Source of the DNA: Vreelandella boliviensis LC1
GTDB lineage: Bacteria; Pseudomonadota; Gammaproteobacteria; Pseudomonadales; Halomonadaceae
Assembly (NCBI RefSeq): GCF_000236035.1
Contig: NZ_JH393259.1
Span: 367,359 to 431,358, forward strand
Direction: 5' to 3'
DNA: 64,000 nt
The notes beneath the pieces are model-generated. The model saw only the letters and a list, made by a program, of their open reading frames with translations. It did not search any database and was not told where the DNA came from. A program made the position numbers and the translations under genes. Shown here in pieces: positions 9,894 through 18,617 of the stretch; positions within the stretch are counted from its first letter, which is position 1; the number at the start of each line of letters is the position of its first letter.

Positions 9894-10717
9894 TGGATTT
9901 AGATAAACCTATTGAACAAAACAGCCAACCGGTGATTAAGGTGCGGGGGTTGGTTAATAGTTTCGGCTCCGTTGTCGTTCACGATAATTTGGATTTAACC
10001 CTTGAGCGCGGAGAAATTCTCGGCGTTGTAGGCGGTTCTGGTACCGGTAAATCTGTCCTGTTACGCAGCATCGTCGGTTTGAAGCGCCCCAATGACGGCA
10101 CGGTTGAAGTCCTTGGAACAACCCTTAACGAGCTGAACGATCAAGAGCGCAGCCAAATAGAGCGGCGCTTTGGCGTACTGTTTCAGCGCGGCGCACTATT
10201 TAGCTCTATGAACTTACAAGAGAATATTGCGCTAACCTTGATTGAGCACGCCAAGCTACCCCGCGAAGACGCCGAGCATCTCGCCAGAGTAAAGCTTTCG
10301 CTGGTCGGCCTCCCCCCCGAGGCAGCACTGCAATTTCCTGAGTCGCTGTCTGGCGGCATGGTCAAGCGCGCCGCCCTCGCCCGCGCCTTAGCGCTTGACC
10401 CTGATATTCTATTCCTTGATGAACCGACGGCAGGGCTTGACCCAATCGGCGCTGCGGCCTTCGATCAGTTGCTGGTCACCCTTCGCGATGCGCTGGGATT
10501 CAGCGTATTTCTGGTTACCCATGACTTGGATACGCTCTACGCCGCCTGCGACCGGGTAGCGGTACTCTCGCAAAAACGCGTCTTAGTCATAGGTACTATT
10601 GATAAAGTGGCGGACACCGACGACGAGTGGGTTCAAGAATACTTTCATGGGCCGCGTGGTCGAGCCGCGCAAAGAGCTCATACTGCCTCTTCAACGAATG
10701 CTTACACACAGGAGTGA
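9893..10717 (+). CDS. Mla/Mce-type ABC transporter ATPase (MlaF-like)
   Basis: The 274-residue protein is a single ABC ATPase: Walker A GGSGTGKS, Q-loop region GVLFQRGALFSSMNLQENI, signature LSGGMVKRAALARALA, Walker B ILFLDEPTAGLDPIGA and H-loop VTHDLDTLY. The FQ-x-GALF and SGGM-x-KR forms are typical of the MlaF/Ttg2A group. The ATG at 9893 shares its A with the permease TGA; a GTG just before it is less likely. It powers the adjacent MlaE-like permease at the inner membrane. The C-terminal ~25 residues (DEWVQEYFHGPRGRAA) are also family-like. Confidence 0.92.
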   Translation: MDLDKPIEQNSQPVIKVRGLVNSFGSVVVHDNLDLTLERGEILGVVGGSGTGKSVLLRSIVGLKRPNDGTVEVLGTTLNELNDQERSQIERRFGVLFQRGALFSSMNLQENIALTLIEHAKLPREDAEHLARVKLSLVGLPPEAALQFPESLSGGMVKRAALARALALDPDILFLDEPTAGLDPIGAAAFDQLLVTLRDALGFSVFLVTHDLDTLYAACDRVAVLSQKRVLVIGTIDKVADTDDEWVQEYFHGPRGRAAQRAHTASSTNAYTQE

Positions 10718-10723
10718 GGGTAG

Positions 10724-11665
10724 ATGGAAACCCGCGCGCATCACGTGTTAATAGGTTTATTCACGCTGGGCACCGCCGCTGCGGCACTGCTGTTTGCGCT
10801 ATGGATGAGCTATGCAGCAGGCGAACGTAGCTATCAGCCTTACCGTATTCTTTTTGAGCGCAGCGTCAGCGGTTTATCGGTCGGCAGCCGAGTGCAATAT
10901 AACGGTATTGAGGTTGGGGATGTCACCGAGCTTAACCTTAATCCTGATGACCCTCGGCAAGTGATTGCCAATATCCGCGTCTACGATGACGCGCCGATTA
11001 AAACAGACACCCGGGCAAAACTTGCCTTTGCTAGTATCACCGGGAGCATGTCCGTTCAGCTCCACGGGGGTACCCCTGAAGCCCCACTGCTAATTGACCA
11101 AGCCGATATCGAAGCACCGTTTATAAACGCAGACCCTTCGCCCATCGCCACGCTGTTTGATGAAGGTGAAGATATGATTGAGAACATCAATTCAATTCTG
11201 CAAAACGTTAACGAACTGTTTGACGATAATAACCGTGAGCAGACGGGCAATATTTTAACCAACATTGCTCAGATCACCGAAATGATTGCCACCCAGCAGG
11301 ACGCTCTAGACCAAAATATGGCGCTTTTCGGCGAGGCGACTCGTCAGGCCACTACCACGCTTGGCAGCATCGATGCACTTAGCCAAGAAGCGGCACAGTT
11401 GCTGCGTCAAGATGGCAGGCTGGTAATGCAGAGCGCCGCCGATGCGAGCCGTGACGTGGCCCGTGCTGCTCAGCGTATTGAGCAGTTAGTGGAGACTAAC
11501 GCTGGTGCTATTGAAGGCAGCCTGCAGGGAGCGCAAGATATTGCCCCGGCACTCTCTTCGCTACGCTCCACACTCGATACACTGGATCGTATTACCCGCC
11601 AGCTAGAGGAGAGCCCAACAAACTTTTTCCTGGGCCGTGATCAGGTAGAGGAGTTCCGCCCATGA
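10724..11665 (+). CDS. MCE-domain (MlaD-like) substrate-binding protein
   Basis: An N-terminal membrane anchor (HHVLIGLFTLGTAAAALLF, residues 6-24) is followed by one MCE domain (FERSVSGLSVGSRVQYNGIE at about residues 44-63, then VGDVTELNL). The rest is a long helical tail rich in polar heptads (residues 150-300), as in PqiB- or Mce-like tails that reach through the periplasm. The protein would hold lipid substrate and link the ABC core to a periplasmic or outer-membrane partner. A ribosome site GGAGTGAGGG precedes the start. Its stop overlaps the start of the lipoprotein gene by ATGA. Confidence 0.9.
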   Translation: METRAHHVLIGLFTLGTAAAALLFALWMSYAAGERSYQPYRILFERSVSGLSVGSRVQYNGIEVGDVTELNLNPDDPRQVIANIRVYDDAPIKTDTRAKLAFASITGSMSVQLHGGTPEAPLLIDQADIEAPFINADPSPIATLFDEGEDMIENINSILQNVNELFDDNNREQTGNILTNIAQITEMIATQQDALDQNMALFGEATRQATTTLGSIDALSQEAAQLLRQDGRLVMQSAADASRDVARAAQRIEQLVETNAGAIEGSLQGAQDIAPALSSLRSTLDTLDRITRQLEESPTNFFLGRDQVEEFRP

Positions 11666-12270
11666 GTTTTCGCCCCACCGCTAGCATTTTAGGTATCGCC
11701 GTGCTGCTACTCAGCAGTGGTTGCTCGATACTGCCCGAAAGTCAGCCATCGACCCTGTATCGTTTGCCCAGTGCCGATGTGCAACCCGTTACTACATCAT
11801 CCAATTCGCTGACTACCAGCCAGCGTCTCGCTGTGGCGGCTCCACAAGCGGGGCATTTACTGAATAGCAACCGCATTGTGGTCTATCCAGAAGGCAATAT
11901 TGTTAATGTTTATGAAGGCGCCCGCTGGCACGAGAATGCTCCTGACCTATTTCAGGCACGTTTGATCTCTGGGCTACAGCAGAGCCGACTATTTGCCAGC
12001 GTGGGTAGCGATAGCCTACCTTCCGAGCTACTGCTACTAAGCGAACTACGTCACTATCATAGCGACTACGTTACCAATCCGCCCACGGTGAAGGTTCAGC
12101 TTGATGTACAGCTCGTCAGCACACAAAACCGCGCGGCTATTGCCACTCAGAGTTTTACCACCAGCGCACAATCTATGAGCACAGATATTCCTGATGTGGT
12201 TGATGCATTTGGTACAGCTAGCGACGAGCTTACTGAACAACTGGTCAACTGGCTGGCCAACCAGGAATAA
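11662..12270 (+). CDS. ABC transporter auxiliary lipoprotein (PqiC-like family)
   Basis: A 202-residue lipoprotein: hydrophobic signal then lipobox LLSSGC with the acylated cysteine at residue 21. The mature part starts SILPESQPSTLYRLPSADVQP, matching the ABC-type transport auxiliary component family (PF03886), which partners MCE transporters. It is expected to sit on the periplasmic side of the outer membrane as the distal component of the four-gene system. The start codon overlaps the previous stop (ATGA). It is convergent with the kinase gene, 28 bp apart, with no obvious terminator between. Confidence 0.87.
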   Translation: MSFRPTASILGIAVLLLSSGCSILPESQPSTLYRLPSADVQPVTTSSNSLTTSQRLAVAAPQAGHLLNSNRIVVYPEGNIVNVYEGARWHENAPDLFQARLISGLQQSRLFASVGSDSLPSELLLLSELRHYHSDYVTNPPTVKVQLDVQLVSTQNRAAIATQSFTTSAQSMSTDIPDVVDAFGTASDELTEQLVNWLANQE

Positions 12271-12298
12271 GCCAATACCATTGACTAAGCCAATACGG

Positions 12299-14161
12299 TT
12301 ACGGCATTGATGCCCTTCGGACAAATTCCCGCGGGTCGCGGGGGTAATAACGCTCTGGCTGGCTTTCCAGGTGGGTAAAGTAGCGAGTGTCTTTATACGG
12401 CATTTTCATGTAGCCCGAGACGCCTAAGCCCTCTATTTGGTCTACCGAGGCGAGAATGCGCGCTAGCAGCGTGCGGAACTCTCCCTCTCGAGCAGGATCC
12501 AGCAGGCGGTAGTAGCTATGTATTTTGAGGTGCTGTGGCAACGCCTCAAAAATGATCATGCCGGTGTGGTGAATATCATTGAGCTGCTGCAACACGTGCA
12601 TAATCGCCTCTGGCAGTACCAATAGTTCTTCTGGGTCGGGGCCATCTTCGAAGTAGCTGTGCTGACGGGTGCGATCCTCGAGCTCCGGCACTGCGCTCAG
12701 CTCGTAACCTATCGCCATGCTGGGATCGCTAACGAAGGCTTCATCCACGGAGGCGCGTTCTAAGTGCAGTGTTTGGCGCGCGTTAAACAAGCAGCTTTTA
12801 AAAACGCCCTGGCGGTGAATTGCCCGCGCCAGGTGCACCATATTATTGACCGCTTCGATAAACGCGGGCTTCAGCGCCAGGTCGTGTAAATTTAACGACG
12901 AGTCGATATACACCCCTTCCCGCTCCCAGCGTACCGCTAAGCCCCCCACTACCGGATATTTTCCCAAGCGGCTTACCGATGCCAAAAAGGCCTTTTCGGT
13001 TTCCCCCATACCCTGCATAAACTGTTTGTAATAGCGGTCGAGTTGTACATCATTGACATCATTCAGGGTTTCTTGAGCATGCTCTTCCTGTGAAAAGACT
13101 TCACGCAGGAAGGCTTTGCGCGAGCTATATACCACGGTATCGATCTCCTGATGCGCGGAGCGCGCCCATACCGGTACCAGCGGTACATTGAGCGATGCGG
13201 GCAGATCGATCATTACTACCCTGGCCATTCGTGGCATGTTATTTAAAAAGTAGTCGCCCGCTTTACGCCGCACCTGGGGGGCGGGGTCGAGCATGCCATC
13301 CAAGGTACGGGCAAACTCCATTGGCAACCCCAGCGAACTGGCGGGAATCGCCTGATGGCCAAACCGACACGACTGCGCCGACGCAAGCGCATACAGGGTA
13401 CCCGCTGCGCCCTGCTCGTCGAATCGCGGCGATGAGAGCGCACCGTTCAACTGCTCTTCACCGATAAAGTAAACATCGCCCAGGCGGGCATTGGTTTGCT
13501 GAAGATTATCCGACATCAGTTCCATCACATTGGCGCCCACAAACTGCAGTTGAGCATCCAGTTGGGCAAATACCGATGACCCCCAGTCGATTAGCGCGAT
13601 AGACTCCTGCTCGGCGTCATACACCAAGTTAGAAGGCTTAATATCACCATGCACCACCGGCCGTGCCTGGGGGCCTGACTCCCGCCGCAGAGCAATCAGG
13701 ATATCGGCCAACTGCGCCGCTATACGAACAATCAGGCGAGGAGAGAGGCGCCCCTGTTTAAGCGATACCTGCTCTAAATTCCAGCCAGGTGCACGCTCCA
13801 TTACCAGAATGGACTGCCCCCGGGAACGCTGGTAAGCAATGAGACCTGGAATGCGTGGATGGGACACCTGCTCGAGCATAAACGCCTCCTCTTCGAGGCG
13901 CTCCTGCAAATGCGTGGGTAGGGTGATGCGCGAGAATTTAAAGACATAGTGCGCTTTAGCGCCTTGGTGGACGGTGCTACCAGCAAATACAAAACCGTAG
14001 GCGCCCTTACCAATGAGTTCAATACCCTGATAGCCCAACTGGGAGAGCTGCGCCTGGCACAGCGCCACCCAGTCTTTAAGCTTACGGGCATCGTGATGGC
14101 TCAGCAGATAGACCGACTGCTCTTCGGGTATGTAAAACTGCTGAAGCGGTGCCTGGGACAT
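12299..14161 (-). CDS. Hanks-type serine/threonine protein kinase with long C-terminal extension
   Basis: The 620-residue protein has a kinase domain in its first ~300 residues: glycine loop GKGAYG at 51-56, ATP lysine K75, catalytic loop HGDIKPSN at 171-178 and metal motif DWG at 192-194. HGD in place of HRD and DWG in place of DFG make it a non-RD kinase, but the lysine and both aspartates are present, so activity is plausible. No membrane segment or PASTA domain is seen. The C-terminal ~320 residues match nothing I recognise. The gene starts 11 bp after the E2 stop, with AAGG 6 nt before its ATG, so it probably belongs to the dehydrogenase operon. Confidence 0.85.
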   Translation of the reverse strand: MSQAPLQQFYIPEEQSVYLLSHHDARKLKDWVALCQAQLSQLGYQGIELIGKGAYGFVFAGSTVHQGAKAHYVFKFSRITLPTHLQERLEEEAFMLEQVSHPRIPGLIAYQRSRGQSILVMERAPGWNLEQVSLKQGRLSPRLIVRIAAQLADILIALRRESGPQARPVVHGDIKPSNLVYDAEQESIALIDWGSSVFAQLDAQLQFVGANVMELMSDNLQQTNARLGDVYFIGEEQLNGALSSPRFDEQGAAGTLYALASAQSCRFGHQAIPASSLGLPMEFARTLDGMLDPAPQVRRKAGDYFLNNMPRMARVVMIDLPASLNVPLVPVWARSAHQEIDTVVYSSRKAFLREVFSQEEHAQETLNDVNDVQLDRYYKQFMQGMGETEKAFLASVSRLGKYPVVGGLAVRWEREGVYIDSSLNLHDLALKPAFIEAVNNMVHLARAIHRQGVFKSCLFNARQTLHLERASVDEAFVSDPSMAIGYELSAVPELEDRTRQHSYFEDGPDPEELLVLPEAIMHVLQQLNDIHHTGMIIFEALPQHLKIHSYYRLLDPAREGEFRTLLARILASVDQIEGLGVSGYMKMPYKDTRYFTHLESQPERYYPRDPREFVRRASMP

Positions 14162-14172
14162 AAGTCGCCTTG

Positions 14173-15414
14173 CTAGCCCAAGTGGAGCAACATGGTCTCT
14201 GGGGCTTCCAGAAAGCCCTTCCAGGCATTACAGAAACGCGCAATGGTACCACCGTCGATAAAGCGGTGATCGCCCGCCCAGGTGATAGTCATAATCGCGC
14301 GGCGCTGCACCGCACCCTGCTCATCAAAGCGAGGTAACCATTGGGTTTTACCAATTGCCACAATGGCAGCCTCTGGCGCGTTAATAATCGGCGCGGCGTA
14401 AGTGCCTCCTAAAGCACCGATATTGGAAATACTAATAGTGCCGCCTTTTAGATCCGCCTGATCAACCCGCCCCTCCCGCGCAGAGGTGGTCAGTCGACCG
14501 ACTTCGCGAGCAATCTCCAGCAGAGTTAGCCGCTCAACACTTTTAACATTGGGCACCATCAGGCCCGCTTTACTATCCACCGCCATACCGATATTGCACT
14601 GGGGATAGTAGTGCAGCTCGTTGCCCGCCGTATTTAGCTGGGCATTAACAATGGGCTCTTCCGCTACCGCTAGCGCCATGGCTTTCATAAAAAACGGCAT
14701 CAGCGTAAGCCGCTCGCCCTGGGCCTCGGCCAATGGCTTTAAGCGCTCCCGCAGCGCCAGCAGTGCGGTCACGTCGATCTCTTCGCCATAGTGGAAATGG
14801 GGGATGGTGCTCGCCGCTTCCACCATGCGCTTGGCCATGACCGCCCTCACGCCGCGCAGTGGCTCCACTCGGGGCGCTTGGGTATCGGCTTGGTGAGATG
14901 AAGCGGAGGCTTGCGGTGCTTGTTCCAGATGCGCCAGCACATCCTCTTTTAGCACCCGGCCATCTTTGCCGCTGCCGGAGATATCAGTCAATTGCAGCGC
15001 ATGTTCGCGCACAAGACGTCGCACGGCAGGGCTGGCGGGGACTTTGTCATATAAGTGGCCAGCAGCAACGCCGAGGGCAAGAGAGTCAGATGCCATCGAT
15101 GCCCCTGCCGTATGCTCTTTGGGCTTTTCAGTGGTAATCGGTTGTGTTGTTTCTGACTGGATCTCGGTCTCGGTATCTCCCTCCACCCGATAGGCATACA
15201 GCGGCGCATGCACTTTGGCGATTTGCCCCTGGGCCACATACAGCTTGGTCACAACACCGGCTTCGGGGGCGGTAATCTCGACCAGCGCTTTGTCAGTCAT
15301 GACTTCTACGATAGGCTGGTCTTCTTCAATTTGATCGCCTTCCGCGACGCGCCACTCGACCACTTCACACTCGACAATACCTTCGCCAATATCCGGCAGT
15401 AAAAAATCGCTCAT
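14173..15414 (-). CDS. bkdB: Branched-chain 2-oxoacid dehydrogenase E2, dihydrolipoyl acyltransferase
   Basis: Domains in order: one lipoyl domain (residues 1-80) with the lipoylated lysine in EVMTDKALVEI; a peripheral subunit-binding domain around 138-172 (ASPAVRRLVREHALQLTDI, GSGKDGRVLKEDV); and a catalytic acyltransferase domain ending with HRFIDGG near residue 387, which holds the active-site histidine. It transfers the acyl group from E1 to CoA and forms the complex core. The start at 15414 has AGGGAG 7 nt upstream and gives the canonical MSDFLLPDIGEG; a frame extension to 15435 is unsupported. Gene order E1 alpha, E1 beta, E2 is that of bkd operons. No E3 gene is present here. Confidence 0.9.
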   Translation of the reverse strand: MSDFLLPDIGEGIVECEVVEWRVAEGDQIEEDQPIVEVMTDKALVEITAPEAGVVTKLYVAQGQIAKVHAPLYAYRVEGDTETEIQSETTQPITTEKPKEHTAGASMASDSLALGVAAGHLYDKVPASPAVRRLVREHALQLTDISGSGKDGRVLKEDVLAHLEQAPQASASSHQADTQAPRVEPLRGVRAVMAKRMVEAASTIPHFHYGEEIDVTALLALRERLKPLAEAQGERLTLMPFFMKAMALAVAEEPIVNAQLNTAGNELHYYPQCNIGMAVDSKAGLMVPNVKSVERLTLLEIAREVGRLTTSAREGRVDQADLKGGTISISNIGALGGTYAAPIINAPEAAIVAIGKTQWLPRFDEQGAVQRRAIMTITWAGDHRFIDGGTIARFCNAWKGFLEAPETMLLHLG

Positions 15415-15452
15415 TGTTGTTCTCCCTATACGCACTTAGGCATTAATAGCCG

Positions 15453-16430
15453 CTAAAAGTTGACGCTTTCGCGAATCGCTTCAAAAATCTTCAGGTGATC
15501 AGGCAGATACTCTTTTTCCAACACCAGCGGAAAAGGCGTATCCAGCCCAGTCACCCGGGCAATCGGCGATTCCAGGTAGAGAAAACAACGTTCTTGAATA
15601 GTGGCCGCAATTTCACCGGCAAAGCCGCCGGTTAAGGGGGCTTCATGGCTCACCACCAGTCGGCCGGTTTTTAGCACCGATTCAGCTACCGTGTCTGCAT
15701 CCCAGGGTAGCAGTGAGCGCAAATCAATAACTTCACAGGCGATACCCTGCTCTTCGGCTAGCTCAACCGCTTTGCCGATCACCTCCATCTGCGCGCCCCA
15801 GCCTACTACGGTAATATCGGTACCCTCTTTGGTGATTTCAGCTTCGCCAATAGGTAGCTGGTAATCCTCTTCGGGTACTTCGCCTACTGCGGCGCGGTAG
15901 AGGCGTTTAGGCTCCAAAAACAGCACCGGATCCGGGTCGCGAATAGCGGCAAGCAGTAGTCCTTTGGCCTGATAGGGGTTGCGTGGCACCACCACTTTTA
16001 AGCCTGGGGTATGGGTGAAATAAGCTTCGGGTGATTGAGAATGATAGAGGCCACCGGCGATACCGCCGCCATAAGGGGTGCGAATGGTCAGCCCACCCAC
16101 GTTAAACAGATCGCCGGAGCGGTAGCGAAACTTGGCGGTTTCATTAACAATTTGGTCAAAGGCCGGAAAGATATAGTCGGCGAATTGAATCTCGGCAACG
16201 GGTACCGAGCCTTGGGCCGCCAAGCCGTTGGCAAAGCCGATAATGCCCTGCTCAACCAGCGGCGTATTAAAACAGCGCGCTTTGCCGTACTTTTCCTGCA
16301 GGTGGCTGGTGGCCCGAAATACGCCGCCGAAAATCCCCACGTCTTCACCAAAGCAGATGACTTTTTCATCCTCTGCCATGGCGATATCCAGGGCGTTATT
16401 AATTGCCTGGAGCATGTTCATGGTGGCCAT
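15453..16430 (-). CDS. bkdA2: Branched-chain 2-oxoacid dehydrogenase E1 beta subunit
   Basis: The 325-residue protein has the transketolase pyrimidine-binding domain ([34 protein letters not shown]) and the C-terminal transketolase domain ([43 protein letters not shown]). Together with E1 alpha it forms the thiamine-diphosphate heterotetramer that decarboxylates branched-chain 2-oxoacids from Val, Leu and Ile. It lies one base after the E1 alpha stop and 38 bp before the E2 start, so the three are one operon. The length is normal for the family. Confidence 0.93.
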   Translation of the reverse strand: MATMNMLQAINNALDIAMAEDEKVICFGEDVGIFGGVFRATSHLQEKYGKARCFNTPLVEQGIIGFANGLAAQGSVPVAEIQFADYIFPAFDQIVNETAKFRYRSGDLFNVGGLTIRTPYGGGIAGGLYHSQSPEAYFTHTPGLKVVVPRNPYQAKGLLLAAIRDPDPVLFLEPKRLYRAAVGEVPEEDYQLPIGEAEITKEGTDITVVGWGAQMEVIGKAVELAEEQGIACEVIDLRSLLPWDADTVAESVLKTGRLVVSHEAPLTGGFAGEIAATIQERCFLYLESPIARVTGLDTPFPLVLEKEYLPDHLKIFEAIRESVNF

Positions 16431-16431
16431 G

Positions 16432-17637
16432 TTACGCCTCTCCCTGGGTATCAGTCTCGCTGCCCACGCCTAAATCCAACGACTGCGCCCCTCGGGGGTA
16501 AGCCTCGGGGTAGCGGCGGATATGGCGTTTTAACTGATCAAATTGGCGTTGCAGCGCTGGGGTGATATCGGCATACACATCGCTGATCAGACTCTCTAGC
16601 GGAGGCGATGAGCGCTTCTCTGCTCGCTTCATGGTTTCCAGCACTTCGCGGCGCAGGGTTTCCTGCTGGGAGGTCTCCTCCTCTTCGCTCCACCACTGTT
16701 TCTTCAAGAGCCATTTTTGCAGCCGCAGCAGTGGATCTTTGGCGCGCCACACCTCTTCCTCTTCTTTCGAGCGATAGCCAGAAGGGTCGTCTGAAGAGGA
16801 GTGCGCGGCCAGGCGATAGCTCATGGCCTCAATCAATACCGGCTGATTTTGCTCAACGGCGATCTTGCGTGCCTGACGTGTCGCCTCATAGACCGCCAAC
16901 ACATCGTTACCGTCTACCCGAATCACGTGCATATGGTAACCAAAGGCGCGCGGGGCAATACCATCGGCCGCAAACTGTTCGGAAGAGGGTGTAGAAATGG
17001 CGTAGCCATTGTTACGGCAAAAGAAAATCACCGGCACCTGATGCACCGAGGCCATATTCAGCGCGGCGTGGAAATCACCTTCAGAGGCAGCACCTTCACC
17101 AAAAAAGGTTAACGTGCAGTGGCCTTGACCTGCGAGTTTTTGCCCGTAGGCATACCCCGTCGCCTGGGGAATTTGAGTGGCTAAGGGGGATGAGATGGTC
17201 ATATAGTGCAGCTTACGCGACCCATAGTGAATCGGCATTTGGCGGCCTTTGCCATAGTCCAGCTCGTTGCCGAACAACTGATTCATAAACTCATCAATTG
17301 AGAAGCCGCGATACATCAGAGCACCCTGCTCGCGGTACTGCGCCATAATCATATCGGCGTCATTTAGCGCAGCGGTAGCGCCCACCACGGCGGCCTCTTC
17401 CCCGGTACACTGCATGTAGAAGCTCAACCGCCCTTGGCGCTGAGCTGCCATCATGCGTTCATCGAGAATACGCGTGGCCAGCATCGCCTGGTAGATACGC
17501 CGGGCGTGATCGCGTTCGAGTACCGGTTCAGTAGCGCCGCTATGCAGCTCACCTTCGGGGCTAAGCAAGCTGAAGGTAGGAATCGAAAATTCGTCACCGG
17601 TCATGAAATCCGGCTGGTGTACATACTGTGTCATCAT
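16432..17637 (-). CDS. bkdA1: Branched-chain 2-oxoacid dehydrogenase E1 alpha subunit
   Basis: The 401-residue protein contains the E1 dehydrogenase domain with the thiamine-diphosphate motif [17 protein letters not shown] and the segments [44 protein letters not shown] and [13 protein letters not shown], all very close to the mitochondrial BCKDHA type. A serine-rich loop ([12 protein letters not shown], first Ser at residue 280) corresponds to the loop that carries the regulatory phosphoserine in mammalian BCKDH. AAGGA lies upstream of two tandem ATGs; the first is used. It is the first gene of the bkd operon; its promoter should lie in 17638-17831, where I recognise no clear -35/-10 pair. 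Confidence 0.92.
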   Translation of the reverse strand: MMTQYVHQPDFMTGDEFSIPTFSLLSPEGELHSGATEPVLERDHARRIYQAMLATRILDERMMAAQRQGRLSFYMQCTGEEAAVVGATAALNDADMIMAQYREQGALMYRGFSIDEFMNQLFGNELDYGKGRQMPIHYGSRKLHYMTISSPLATQIPQATGYAYGQKLAGQGHCTLTFFGEGAASEGDFHAALNMASVHQVPVIFFCRNNGYAISTPSSEQFAADGIAPRAFGYHMHVIRVDGNDVLAVYEATRQARKIAVEQNQPVLIEAMSYRLAAHSSSDDPSGYRSKEEEEVWRAKDPLLRLQKWLLKKQWWSEEEETSQQETLRREVLETMKRAEKRSSPPLESLISDVYADITPALQRQFDQLKRHIRRYPEAYPRGAQSLDLGVGSETDTQGEA

Positions 17638-17788
17638 TATTGTCCTTGTTTTACCCCTTTTGAGGGCAGTGTTGTTGGTATTGACCGTTTATGCCAGTGG
17701 ATTTATCTGTCATAGGCCAATGCAACATCTAGTTACCACAACGTATAGGACAATAACGCAGCGCAAGGACTTTAGGGATGCTACTTAA

Positions 17789-17849
17789 GACGCAGAGAAG
17801 TTAAACACAGAGAGATTAGGGCGCAGAAAGCTTAGGAAGCAGAGAAACA
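17789..17849. repeat. Four degenerate 15-16 bp direct repeats
   Basis: Four units follow without gaps: GACGCAGAGAAGTTA (17789-17803), AACACAGAGAGATTA (17804-17818), GGGCGCAGAAAGCTTA (17819-17834) and GGAAGCAGAGAAACA (17835-17849). The shared core is GCAGAGAA followed by TTA. The array overlaps the last codons and the stop of the downstream permease gene, and its third unit supplies the TAA. There are no spacers, so it is not CRISPR. Confidence 0.75.
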
Positions 17850-18617
17850 CGTACGTAGTTGACGCTGCAGCACTTCAAACAGACTATCGATCGTCAGAGC
17901 CAACAACGCAATGGTCAACGCCCCTTGAGCCACATAGGCCATATTGCCGTTCACGATGCCGGAGATAATCGGGTCGCCCAGGTTACTGGCTCCCACGGTA
18001 GCCCCAAGCGCTGCAGTGGCAATATTGATGGTCACCGAGGTACGGATACCCGCCAAAATGACCGGTGCAGCCAGAGGTAGTTCAACTTGGCGCAGGATTT
18101 GCCTCGGCGTCATGCCCATAGCGTGGGCAGCCGTTTTAATATCGTCCTCGACTCCTTGTAGACCGGCAAGAGTATTGCGCACGATAGGCAGTAGTCCATA
18201 GAGCATTAAGGCGACAATAATGGGTAAGGTGCCAAAACCCAGAACGGGCACTGCCAGCGCCAGGACGGCCACTGGGGGAAACGTTTGTCCCAGCGATGCC
18301 AACTGGGCCACTAGCGGTAGAAAATCACTGCCCCACCTGCGGGTAACGGCGATGCCCGCTGCTACCCCCACGATAATGGTCACCACCGCTGCGATACCCA
18401 CCACGAAGAGATGACGGCCAAGCAGTACATAAAGCTCGGTGCGTTCATAAATAACTTGCCGTGCATCAGGCTCTATCCAGCGAAACAGGGGTTCGGCAGC
18501 CGACATGACAGTGACACTACCCAACAGCAGCGCACCCCACATCAGTGGCCATAGCCATTGCGGGGCTTTTGTGTGGGGCTGGGCGACGCTTAGCGAGTTA
18601 TTCACGCGTGTTTCCAT
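17832..18617 (-). CDS. yehW: Osmoprotectant ABC transporter permease, YehW-like
   Basis: The 261-residue membrane protein has the OpuC/ProW-type permease core: GLQGVEDDIKTAAHAMGMTP (ATPase-contact loop), LPIIVALMLYGLLPIVRNTL, VILAGIRTSVTINIATA and TVGASNLGDPIISGI. It forms half of the membrane channel of a compatible-solute importer (glycine betaine in YehZYXW systems). The ATG at 18617 overlaps the end of the ATPase gene by 20 bp; the frame extends to 18689 inside that gene without support. The C-terminal five residues and stop are encoded by a degenerate tandem repeat, so the tail may be a recent replacement. Confidence 0.88.
   Translation of the reverse strand: METRVNNSLSVAQPHTKAPQWLWPLMWGALLLGSVTVMSAAEPLFRWIEPDARQVIYERTELYVLLGRHLFVVGIAAVVTIIVGVAAGIAVTRRWGSDFLPLVAQLASLGQTFPPVAVLALAVPVLGFGTLPIIVALMLYGLLPIVRNTLAGLQGVEDDIKTAAHAMGMTPRQILRQVELPLAAPVILAGIRTSVTINIATAALGATVGASNLGDPIISGIVNGNMAYVAQGALTIALLALTIDSLFEVLQRQLRTCFSAS

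Noticed and set aside
16035..16565. 176-codon open frame antisense to bkdA2
   Set aside because: It is fully covered by the well-supported E1 beta and E1 alpha genes and shows no protein family features.
17789..17849. Possible CRISPR-like array
   Set aside because: The units are contiguous and degenerate, without spacers, and no cas genes are nearby.
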